NCBI GenBank assembly: GCA_900754145.1
Contig: CAAEBW010000035.1
Coordinates: 1-9,142 of the forward strand
DNA length: 9,142 bases
DNA from: Clostridia bacterium
GTDB taxonomy: Bacteria; Bacillota; Clostridia; Oscillospirales; Acutalibacteraceae
Direction: 5' to 3'
Positions 1 to 5,538 of this stretch are shown piece after piece (the stretch's first letter is position 1; every line of letters begins with the position of its first letter). The position numbers and the translations under genes were made by a program. Below the pieces are notes generated by a model. It was not told the origin of the DNA, searched no databases, and saw nothing but the letters and a program-made list of their open reading frames with translations.

Positions 1-238
1 CCGAAGCCCCGCCGGGGGCGCATTTATTAGGCTCGGCCTCGCCCGCCGCCACAGCCGCGGCGTAGCCGTCACAGCCCGAATATCCGCAAGCACCGCAGTT
101 AGCTCCGGGGAGAGCGGCGCGCACCTTTTCCTGTTTTTCATCAACGGGAACCGCCATAAACTTAGAGGCAAGGGAGAGTCCCACCCCCGCTATAAAGCCT
201 ATAATTCCCACTATTACCGCAGGTATGATAATTTCCAT
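1..238 (-). CDS. rnfB: RnfB, electron-entry iron-sulfur subunit of the Rnf complex (N-terminal 79 residues, cut by window edge)
   Basis: RnfB takes electrons from reduced ferredoxin and passes them into the membrane-bound Rnf complex. The visible part begins MEIIIPAVIVGIIGFIAG, a single N-terminal membrane anchor (about residues 3-24). A short hydrophilic linker follows, then the four-cysteine Fes domain: ANCGACGYSGC with cysteines 48, 51 and 56, and a fourth cysteine at 73 (EPNKCAPGG). In the family this domain binds one [4Fe-4S] cluster; the ferredoxin-type clusters that normally follow lie beyond the left edge. The ATG at 236-238 is well supported by AGGAGG eight bases upstream, which itself lies in the last codons of rnfA. 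It is the last gene of the operon seen here, four bases after rnfA. The family assignment is firm; full length is unknown. Confidence 0.95.
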   Translation of the reverse strand, partial: MEIIIPAVIVGIIGFIAGVGLSLASKFMAVPVDEKQEKVRAALPGANCGACGYSGCDGYAAAVAAGEAEPNKCAPGGAS

Positions 239-242
239 AGCC

Positions 243-827
243 TTAACCTCCTATTCCCGCAAACCCGAGGAAGGAAAGGGCAACAAGCGCCGCCGCCACA
301 AGGGTAATGGGCAGACCCTTCAAAAATTCGGGAATATCTGCGGTCTCAAGCCTTTCTCTAACGCCCGAGAAAAGGAGCATTGCCAGCATAAAGCCGAGCC
401 CCGCACCCAGCGCGTTAAAGAGTGACTGAATGAAACTGAGCCCGTTTGTGATATTAAGCATTGTAATACCCAGCACCGCGCAGTTTGTGGTGATAAGGGG
501 AAGATAAATGCCAAGCGCATTATAAACAGGCTTAATATACCGCTTTAACACAATTTCAATAAGCTGAACTATCGCCGCGATTACAAGAATGAAAACTATC
601 GTTTCAAGATAGGTGTAATCGGGGGCTAAAATATAGTTGTATATAGGCCAGGTGACCGCCGTTGCAACCACCATAACAAGTGTTACCGCAACGCTCATTG
701 AAAAGGCGGTGTTTGTCTTTTTAGAGACCCCCAAAAAGGGACAAATTCCGAGGAATTTCGACAGCACCATATTGTTTGTAAGTATCGCCGCAAGTAAAAT
801 TGAGGCTATAGATGTAGCACTATTCAT
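243..827 (-). CDS. rnfA: RnfA, integral membrane subunit of the Rnf complex
   Basis: A 194-residue, very hydrophobic protein of the usual RnfA length with about six membrane segments. RnfA and RnfE are homologous and inserted in opposite orientation; together they form the core that moves electrons across the membrane. Two conserved cysteines are present, C29 in FLGICPFLGVS and C116 in LITTNCAVLG. By analogy with the NQR/Rnf structures, these ligate an iron-sulfur centre shared with RnfE. The ATG at 825-827 follows GAGGAGG by nine bases. The gene overlaps the end of rnfE by eight bases (ATGAATAG), a classical coupling arrangement, and is followed four bases later by rnfB. No missing key residue was seen. 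Confidence 0.97.
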   Translation of the reverse strand: MNSATSIASILLAAILTNNMVLSKFLGICPFLGVSKKTNTAFSMSVAVTLVMVVATAVTWPIYNYILAPDYTYLETIVFILVIAAIVQLIEIVLKRYIKPVYNALGIYLPLITTNCAVLGITMLNITNGLSFIQSLFNALGAGLGFMLAMLLFSGVRERLETADIPEFLKGLPITLVAAALVALSFLGFAGIGG

Positions 828-1521
828 TTACCGCCGCCTCCTCTTCGCTTACACATTCCGTTTTTCCGCAGACCGCTCTTGACGGGCAAGACTCACAGCC
901 CAAATGCTCAACGGGCTTTTTGCCCGCCCGCTTTGCAAGGGCGTTAGAAGCCGCAACAAGCATACCGAACACAAAGAAGCCGCCGGGCGGAAGTAAAAAT
1001 ACTATCATCGGGCTTATGAAATTCGCCGTAACGGGCAGGGAGAAGATTGTTCCCGCACCCAAAAGCTCGCGGACAGCTCCCATAAGGGTTAAAACCGCCG
1101 TAAAGCCTATGCCCATTCCGAGACCGTCAAGTACGCTCGGAACAACGGAATTTTTAGAGGCGAACATCTCGGCTCTCGCTAAGATAATGCAGTTTACAAC
1201 TATAAGGGGCAGATAAATGCCAAGCGCCTTGTCAATCGAGGGCAAAAACGCCTTAACAAGCATCTGCACCACGCTTACAAAGCCCGCGATAATCGTGATG
1301 TATGCGGGAATCCGCACCTTATCGGGGATTACATTCCTAAGCAATGAAATTACAAGGTTGGAGCAAATAAGCACCATTGTGGCGGCAAGCCCCATTCCTA
1401 TGCCGTTTATCGCGGCGGTTGTGACCGCAAGGGTAGGACAAGTGCCGAGCACCAAGCGCAAAACCGGGTTTTCCTTAATAAGCCCGTTTGTAAAATAGCC
1501 CATATACTTATTATTTTTCAC
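820..1521 (-). CDS. rnfE: RnfE, integral membrane subunit of the Rnf complex with a cysteine-rich tail
   Basis: A 233-residue membrane protein paralogous to RnfA. The matching cysteines are C28 (LGTCPTLAVTT) and C111 (IVVNCIILARAE), expected to share a membrane iron-sulfur centre with RnfA. Other RnfE hallmarks are the segment ending NVIPDKVRIPAY and LDGLGMGIGF. The predicted start is GTG (1519-1521), chosen because AGGAGG lies nine bases upstream; the ATG at 1501-1503 has no such site. The start overlaps rnfG by 11 bases and the end overlaps rnfA by eight. The last about 35 residues are soluble and hold four cysteines (209, 212, 218, 223; CESCPSRAVCGKTEC), which could bind metal. The family is certain; the role of the tail is unknown. 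Confidence 0.96.
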   Translation of the reverse strand: MKNNKYMGYFTNGLIKENPVLRLVLGTCPTLAVTTAAINGIGMGLAATMVLICSNLVISLLRNVIPDKVRIPAYITIIAGFVSVVQMLVKAFLPSIDKALGIYLPLIVVNCIILARAEMFASKNSVVPSVLDGLGMGIGFTAVLTLMGAVRELLGAGTIFSLPVTANFISPMIVFLLPPGGFFVFGMLVAASNALAKRAGKKPVEHLGCESCPSRAVCGKTECVSEEEAAVNE

Positions 1522-2122
1522 CCTCGGTCACCTCCTCGTTGTTTTTAACGCTTTCAAACTGCTTAAGCGCGGTATTTACCGCCTTGTTCACGGCGGTTGA
1601 AGTAATTGTAGCGCCCGTGACGGCGTTTACCTCGTTTTTATCGGAATCAGCCCCGTTTTTAAGGAGGGATATCCCGCTTTTCTTGCCCGCATACTGGGAA
1701 TAAAAGCTTTCCTTAGCGGCGTTTTGCCCGAGTCCCGGGGTCTCGTTCGATACATCTAAAATCGCAACCGATTTCACCGTACCATCGACATTTACCGCCG
1801 TCATAACCGAAACGTCGCCGCCGTAGCCCTTTTCGGCGGTTTTAAAAATATATCCGATTATATTACCGTCCTTAAGGGCGAAATAATATGTAAATTCGGT
1901 TTCACCGTCCTTAAACTCTTCCTCGTTAAAGCTGTCCGCATTAATTAACTCAGCCATAGTCTCTCGGCTGTTTTTCTTGTCAAGCTCGGCTATTTTGTCC
2001 TTAGTTATTTTATTTGTAAGGGAAAGAGCCAACGGTATTATAATGCAGATTGCAAGCAGTACCGCAATCGGCTTTATAATATCGTTTTTATTGCTTTTTA
2101 TTAGCTCAATAAATTTAGCCAT
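1511..2122 (-). CDS. rnfG: RnfG, covalent-FMN subunit of the Rnf complex
   Basis: A 203-residue protein with one N-terminal membrane helix (about residues 17-36) and an extracytoplasmic FMN-binding domain. Family motifs are present: ETPGLGQNA (127-135) and AVTGATITSTA. In RnfG/NqrC, ApbE attaches FMN by a phosphoester bond to the last threonine of [ST]GAT, here T172. The flavinylation consensus usually carries Asp three residues before the [ST]; here that position is Asn166 (confirmed in the DNA as AAC), a mild deviation. The ATG at 2120-2122 overlaps the end of rnfD by eight bases and has GGAGG nine bases upstream. The C-terminal tail is acidic and overlaps rnfE. Together with RnfD it passes electrons on the outer side of the membrane toward RnfE/RnfA. 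Confidence 0.95.
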   Translation of the reverse strand: MAKFIELIKSNKNDIIKPIAVLLAICIIIPLALSLTNKITKDKIAELDKKNSRETMAELINADSFNEEEFKDGETEFTYYFALKDGNIIGYIFKTAEKGYGGDVSVMTAVNVDGTVKSVAILDVSNETPGLGQNAAKESFYSQYAGKKSGISLLKNGADSDKNEVNAVTGATITSTAVNKAVNTALKQFESVKNNEEVTEGEK

Positions 2123-3050
2123 TCTGCGCTTCCTCCTTTTTAGGTTTTACGAAGCCGAAGGGCTTTGAAAGGGTTAAACGGTTGATATGGGGAACGAGTA
2201 TGTTCATAAGCAGTATTGAATAGGACACACCCTCGGGCAGAGAGCCGAATTTTCTTATCACAAAGGTGATTATTCCGCACCCCACCGCAAATATCGCCTT
2301 GCCGAGATTAGTCGTCGGGCTTGTGGTGTAGTCGGTCGCCATAAAGATAGCGCCCAGCATCAGTCCGCCGCCGTAAACCCAAACCGTGACATTCTCGCCC
2401 GAAATAAAGGAAAGAAGAGCCACCGTACCGATAAAGCAGACAGGGATAATCGGGGAAATAACATTCCTTATAAGCAGATAAATTCCGCCCACTAAGAGCA
2501 AAAATGCCGAGGTCTCGCCTATCGAGCCGGGGTGCATGCCGAAGAATAACGCTTTCAAAGTATATGTACCGCTCTCGGCGGCAAGCGGAGTAGGTGAGGT
2601 CACCGCGTCAAAGAGCGGCGAAGTGAATTTTGTCATTGTCGAGGGGAAGGACACAAGCAGTACAATACGCGCGGCAATAGCAGGATTAGCAAAGTTACAG
2701 CCTATACCGCCGAACATCTGCTTTACCACGATTATCGCAACAATACTGCCTATCGCCGCCTGCCAGAGCGGAATAGAGGACGGCAGGTTCATACCGAGCA
2801 AAAGTCCCGTAACCACAGCCGACATATCGCCTACCGTGTTAGGCTTTTTAAGCGCCTTATCCCACAAAAATTCGCTCAGCACCGCGAAAATAATGCAGAC
2901 CGCCAGCACCAATGCGGCGTGCCAGCCGAAAAGTATACAGCCGTAAACCGCGGCAGGCAGGAGGGCTATTACCACGTCCGACATAATGCCCCTTGTGGTA
3001 TCGCCCTGCCTTATATGGGGCGAGGACGCCGCCGTTAATATCTCTTTCAT
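2115..3050 (-). CDS. rnfD: RnfD, membrane FMN subunit of the Rnf complex
   Basis: A 311-residue polytopic membrane protein (about eight to ten segments) homologous to NqrB. It begins MKEILTAASSPHIRQGDTT, the usual RnfD/NqrB N-terminus. I chose the ATG at 3048-3050 rather than an in-frame ATG at 3083, because GGAGG lies ten bases upstream of it and the longer form would run far into rnfC. Only one base separates it from the rnfC stop. FGGIGCNFANPAIAAR (113-128) is a conserved cofactor-binding stretch. The covalent FMN site should be T154 in FDAVTSPTPLA. The residue before the threonine is proline, where Ala is usual (TSAT or SGAT), so this site is slightly unusual. The family is certain. Confidence 0.96.
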   Translation of the reverse strand: MKEILTAASSPHIRQGDTTRGIMSDVVIALLPAAVYGCILFGWHAALVLAVCIIFAVLSEFLWDKALKKPNTVGDMSAVVTGLLLGMNLPSSIPLWQAAIGSIVAIIVVKQMFGGIGCNFANPAIAARIVLLVSFPSTMTKFTSPLFDAVTSPTPLAAESGTYTLKALFFGMHPGSIGETSAFLLLVGGIYLLIRNVISPIIPVCFIGTVALLSFISGENVTVWVYGGGLMLGAIFMATDYTTSPTTNLGKAIFAVGCGIITFVIRKFGSLPEGVSYSILLMNILVPHINRLTLSKPFGFVKPKKEEAQNG

Positions 3051-3051
3051 A

Positions 3052-4383
3052 TTACTTTTCCCTCCTAAGCTGTGCCTTTGCAAGCCGCATAACCTGGGTC
3101 AGCGGCCGCTTTGCGGGGCATACATAAGAACAGCTCCCGCATTCCATACAGTAATTAACATTAAGATTATTAAGGCTTTCGGTAAGCCCGTGATTTACCG
3201 CCGCCTCAACCGACGCGGGGTATAAATTCATGGGGCAAGCCCTCGCGCAACGCCCGCAACGAATACAAGGCGTAACCGTCGGGGGCTTTAACTCCTCTTT
3301 CATAACGGTTATGGCGTTGGTGCGCTTTTCGATAACGCCGCTGTCGTTTTCGGCATCGACCCCCATCATAGGTCCGCCGAAAATTATTTCGCTCGCGTCC
3401 TCTGCTACGCCGCCCGCAAACTCCAAAACGTCCTTAATTGAAGTGCCGATAGGAACTATTATATTCTTAGGTTCATTAACCGCCGTGCCGTCCACGGTTA
3501 TGCGTTTTGCGACAAGGGGCATACCCGTTTTAATAAAGCGGTTTAAGGTCACCACGCTCGTTATATTCATTACTATACATCCGACATCGCTCGGAAGCTT
3601 TCCGACGGGGACCTTTCTTCCCGTGGCGGAATAAATTATAACCTTTTCCGCTCCCTGCGGATAGCTTGTCGGGAGCTTCATAAGCTTAACGCTGTCGTCC
3701 CCGTCCCTTTTGTCTGCGGCTATCTCGTAAAGCTTTTCAATCGCCTTGGGCTTGTTGCTTTCAATGCAGATTATAACCCTTCCAATGTTAAGCTTTTCCT
3801 TTATAAGATACACGCCCTCTATTACGTCCCCGTAATCCTCCATACAGGCGCGGTAGTCGCTTGTAATGTAGGGCTCGCACTCGGCGCCGTTGATTATAAG
3901 GGTGTCAATGGGGGTTTCCTCTTTAACCGACAGCTTAACCTTTGTCGGAAAGCCCGCGCCGCCAAGACCCACAAGACCGCAAAGGTCTGCCGCCTTAACC
4001 AAATCTTCCCTTGTGTTTACGGGAAAGGGCTTTAGCTCGGGGTCCTTTTCCATATTCCCGTCCGACTCTACAACAACACATTTTGTCTTGCGGCCGCCGA
4101 CATTCATTTCCTCGATCGCCTTTACCGTGCCCGAAACGCTCGAATGGACGGGCGCGCTAACAAAGCCCGAAGCCTCACCGATAAGAGTTCCGACAAATAC
4201 CTTGTCCCCCGCCTTAACTATCGGCTCAGCCGGTGCGCCGATATGCTGTGACATCGGAATTTTTACAACCTTAGGCGGCGGCATAATAACCGACTGAACC
4301 TCGGCAGTTCCTTTCAGATGCGGAAGTAACGCTCCGCCGTGAATACGTCCCGCGGGGCGAAGTATCTTTTCTTTCTTTTCCAT
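3052..4383 (-). CDS. rnfC: RnfC, NAD-reducing iron-sulfur flavoprotein subunit of the Rnf complex
   Basis: A 443-residue peripheral protein that transfers electrons to NAD+, related to the 51-kDa subunit of complex I. It starts MEKKEKILRPAGRIHGG, the typical RnfC N-terminus (about residues 7-24). A lipoyl-like barrel region follows (SAPVHSSVSGTV, 76-87), then the nucleotide/FMN-binding loop GLGGAGFPT (139-147). Near the C-terminus are two ferredoxin-type [4Fe-4S] sets: C373, C376, C379, C383 and C412, C415, C418, C422. The ATG at 4381-4383 has AAAGGAG seven bases upstream; an in-frame ATG ten codons earlier has none and sits inside the promoter repeat. It is the first gene of the operon. The length is normal for short clostridial RnfC, with no extra C-terminal repeats. 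Confidence 0.97.
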   Translation of the reverse strand: MEKKEKILRPAGRIHGGALLPHLKGTAEVQSVIMPPPKVVKIPMSQHIGAPAEPIVKAGDKVFVGTLIGEASGFVSAPVHSSVSGTVKAIEEMNVGGRKTKCVVVESDGNMEKDPELKPFPVNTREDLVKAADLCGLVGLGGAGFPTKVKLSVKEETPIDTLIINGAECEPYITSDYRACMEDYGDVIEGVYLIKEKLNIGRVIICIESNKPKAIEKLYEIAADKRDGDDSVKLMKLPTSYPQGAEKVIIYSATGRKVPVGKLPSDVGCIVMNITSVVTLNRFIKTGMPLVAKRITVDGTAVNEPKNIIVPIGTSIKDVLEFAGGVAEDASEIIFGGPMMGVDAENDSGVIEKRTNAITVMKEELKPPTVTPCIRCGRCARACPMNLYPASVEAAVNHGLTESLNNLNVNYCMECGSCSYVCPAKRPLTQVMRLAKAQLRREK

Positions 4384-4400
4384 ACTTCTTCTCCTTTGAA

Positions 4401-4449
4401 GAAAAATAGCCATATATGAAATATAATACTACATATACGGCTATTTTTC
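4401..4449. repeat. Inverted repeat spanning the rnf promoter (operator-like)
   Basis: Arms at 4401-4418 and 4432-4449 (outer core GAAAAATAGCC / GGCTATTTTTC) are complementary over 18 bases with one mismatch, around a 13-base centre. The centre holds part of the -10 box, the right arm overlaps the -35 box and the left arm lies at the expected transcription start. The dyad sits where a repressor dimer or tetramer would block the polymerase. It does not match the Rex consensus that I know. A transcript hairpin is less likely because the promoter lies inside it. Confidence 0.6.
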
Positions 4450-4451
4450 AA
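4423..4451 (-). promoter_or_regulatory. Sigma-A promoter of the rnf operon
   Basis: On the minus strand, TTGAAA (4446-4451) is separated by exactly 17 bases from TATTAT (4423-4428). This gives a predicted transcription start near 4416 and a leader of about 33 bases before the rnfC ATG. It is the only good match in the gap and it points at rnfC, so I read it as the operon promoter. Both hexamers differ from consensus by one base. Confidence 0.75.
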
Positions 4452-4462
4452 GAAATTTATTG

Positions 4463-4486
4463 TTGCAGGTTGCACCAAGATTGCAC
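4463..4486. repeat. Three TTGCA[C/G] direct repeats upstream of the rnf -35 box
   Basis: TTGCAG (4463-4468), TTGCAC (4470-4475) and TTGCAC (4481-4486) lie in the same orientation 12-35 bases upstream of the rnf -35 hexamer, with starts 7 and 11 bases apart. The position suits an activator binding tandem half-sites, but three 6-mers are weak evidence and the role is inferred. Confidence 0.3.
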
Positions 4487-4504
4487 GTTTTATTTTTCTT
4501 TTGA

Positions 4505-4672
4505 TATTTTGATTTTGTCATCCTGAATCTGGCGCGCATACCGATGTTTTCAGGGCTCAAGTCCTTAGGAATAGCGCTTCCCGTAGGTATATCATTTTAC
4601 ACCTTTCAAACAATGTCATATACGCTTGATGTTTATATGGGAAATGCGAGCCTGCAAAAGAACATTTTGTGA
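4505..4672 (+). pseudogene. Remnant of an AlgI-like MBOAT O-acyltransferase (internal fragment)
   Basis: Frame 4505-4672 reads as an internal piece of the AlgI/MBOAT family. It shows [18 protein letters not shown], the family signature at a membrane segment, then [11 protein letters not shown] and LQKNIL, and ends at TGA. Intact members are about 450-500 residues; here 55 codons remain, with a stop just before the frame and no start. Homologues move acyl (usually acetyl) groups across the membrane to modify extracellular polysaccharides. The piece is joined directly to a DHHW-protein fragment, so the 3' half of the gene was deleted. It is divergent from rnf. Family recognition is strong; the gene is certainly non-functional. 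Confidence 0.75.
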
Positions 4673-5026
4673 AAGTAATTTGTATTACAAAACCGACCGT
4701 CATTACACCTCTGACGGTGCCTATTCGGTCTATTGTTTGCTTGGCGCCGCCTTGGGATACACCCCCCAAGATAGGGATTATTTTAAAACAGAACCGCCTC
4801 GGAGGATTTTTGCGGCACCTCAATGCGAACATCGGGTTTTTATCTTTGCGAGAGAGACAGTATCAAGCTTTACAGATACGAAAACGATATGAGCTATTCA
4901 GTGGCTGCCGACGGCAAGGAAATTAAGCTGTATGATTTTTCAAAGCTTGAAACCACCGATAAATACGCAGTATTTTTGGGCGGCAACCACGCAAGGGTAG
5001 ATATACCCCCCAACGCTGACGGCAGG
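4673..5026 (+). pseudogene. Remnant of a DHHW-type protein (AlgI partner, SGNH-like), frameshifted
   Basis: Two frames together rebuild the C-terminal half of a DHHW-family protein. The first (4673-4786) gives YYKTDRHYTSDGAY, where the hallmark is YYxTDHHWTxxGAY, so DHHW has become DRHY; it continues to GYTPQDRDYF. The match then moves to the other frame (from about 4787), giving SEDFCGTS, RDSIKLYRYE, LYDFSKLETTDKY and FLGGNHARVDI, all typical of the family. A one-base loss (or two-base gain) between 4787 and 4799 explains the shift. Such proteins are usually encoded beside algI and are thought to help acetylate exported polysaccharide. The N-terminal half is missing and the KDSYAN-type motif that normally follows is absent. 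Confidence 0.65.
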
Positions 5027-5095
5027 TTTGTTATATTTTTAATAACCGATAACAACGAAGCCGCCGCCGAAGCGATTGAAAAATTAAAAAAATAA
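5027..5095 (+). pseudogene. C-terminal tail resembling a DUF4358 protein, fused to the DHHW remnant
   Basis: The last 22 codons of the open frame (FVIFLITDNNEAAAEAIEKLKK) do not resemble the end of DHHW proteins, which normally continue with a conserved KDSY region. They do look like the end of DUF4358 proteins, which finish with a hydrophobic strand, a short acidic turn and an alanine-rich helix. Such genes often lie downstream of algI and DHHW genes in Clostridia. I infer a second deletion joining the two; the match is short and from memory. Confidence 0.4.
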
Positions 5096-5137
5096 AGCTT
5101 TAATTAATCACGATACTTATTTCTCTGCATGAAATTA

Positions 5138-5184
5138 CCCCTCTCGTTAGACAGCTTTTTGTCTAATGAGAGGGGTTTGCTTTT
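5138..5184 (+). terminator. Intrinsic terminator after the algI/DHHW remnants
   Basis: A 15-base stem (5138-5152 with 5161-5175, one G-T pair, GAGGGG at its foot) encloses an eight-base loop, and TTTGCTTTT follows. It lies 43 bases after the stop at 5095 and faces away from rnf, so it once ended the acetylation operon. It survives although the genes do not. Confidence 0.85.
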
Positions 5185-5268
5185 AGGCGGACAAATCGGA
5201 ATTTGTAGAGATAACAAATTCAATTATCAAACACAGGTCGCTTGCTCCCGCCGTCTAACGTCTGAAAC

Positions 5269-5294
5269 GCGGAACGGATAAATCCGTTCCCTAC
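5269..5294 (+). repeat. Palindromic module, copy A
   Basis: A nine-base stem GGAACGGAT / ATCCGTTCC around AA (5271-5290), followed by CTAC. The edges (GC before, CTAC after) match copy B read on the other strand. Only the stem interior differs, by paired changes. Confidence 0.65.
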
Positions 5295-5310
5295 ATTATC
5301 CGTTTTTAAC

Positions 5311-5336
5311 GTAGGGAAGGCATTTATGCCTTCCGC
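5311..5336 (-). repeat. Palindromic module, copy B (inverted relative to A)
   Basis: A nine-base stem GGAAGGCAT / ATGCCTTCC around TT (5315-5334), with GTAG before and GC after. Read on the minus strand it aligns with copy A over all 26 bases; the differing stem bases change in pairs that keep the hairpin. The two copies face each other 16 bases apart. Confidence 0.65.
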
Positions 5337-5390
5337 ATCTAATCTCTAACATCTAAATACGTAGGCGGTAGACATTAGATTTTTTCGGTC

Positions 5391-5412
5391 GGTCGAGGAC
5401 ACTCGACCCTAC
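5391..5412 (+). repeat. Palindromic module, copy C (diverged)
   Basis: A seven-base stem GGTCGAG / CTCGACC around GACA (5391-5408), then CTAC as in copy A. The stem sequence is unrelated to A and B, but the layout of hairpin plus CCCTAC edge is the same. It looks like another member of the same dispersed repeat type. Confidence 0.5.
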
Positions 5413-5538
5413 AAAATATCTTTATGTTTCGCCTATAAAAGCCTCAGTTTTCGCGTTATTTAATTCCGAATTACGCATTACGAATTCCGAATTTATATAC
5501 ACAAACCCCGATTTTTTTACAGCCCCCGGGGTCACGCA

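Larger units (their letters stand above)
5185..5538. other. Gene-free spacer between the acetylation remnants and the sulfhydrylase gene
   Basis: No open frame with recognisable content was seen on either strand. The stretch holds the three palindromic modules listed separately. It also has an 11-base direct repeat AATTCCGAATT at 5462-5472 and 5483-5493. A short dyad (ACCCCG / CGGGGT around a run of A on the minus strand, about 5504-5533) lies just after the sulfhydrylase stop. That dyad could be a poor terminator for the gene on the minus strand, but its T-tract is weak. Confidence 0.6.

Noticed and set aside
2536..2946. Long open frames on the plus strand opposite the rnf genes (for example 2536-2946, 3230-3634, 3890-4297)
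   Set aside because: They are antisense shadows of conserved genes, produced by GC-biased third positions, with no family resemblance or start signals.
3051..3083. ATG at 3083 as the rnfD start
   Set aside because: It would overlap rnfC by 32 bases, and its first 11 residues are only rnfC read in another frame; the ATG at 3050 has GGAGG upstream and the typical N-terminus.
4384..4413. ATG at 4413 as the rnfC start
   Set aside because: It lies in the inverted repeat at the expected transcription start and lacks a ribosome site; the ATG at 4383 gives the standard RnfC N-terminus.
5462..5493. CRISPR-like array at the AATTCCGAATT repeats
   Set aside because: Only two 11-base copies with a 10-base spacer and no cas gene; it is a simple short repeat.
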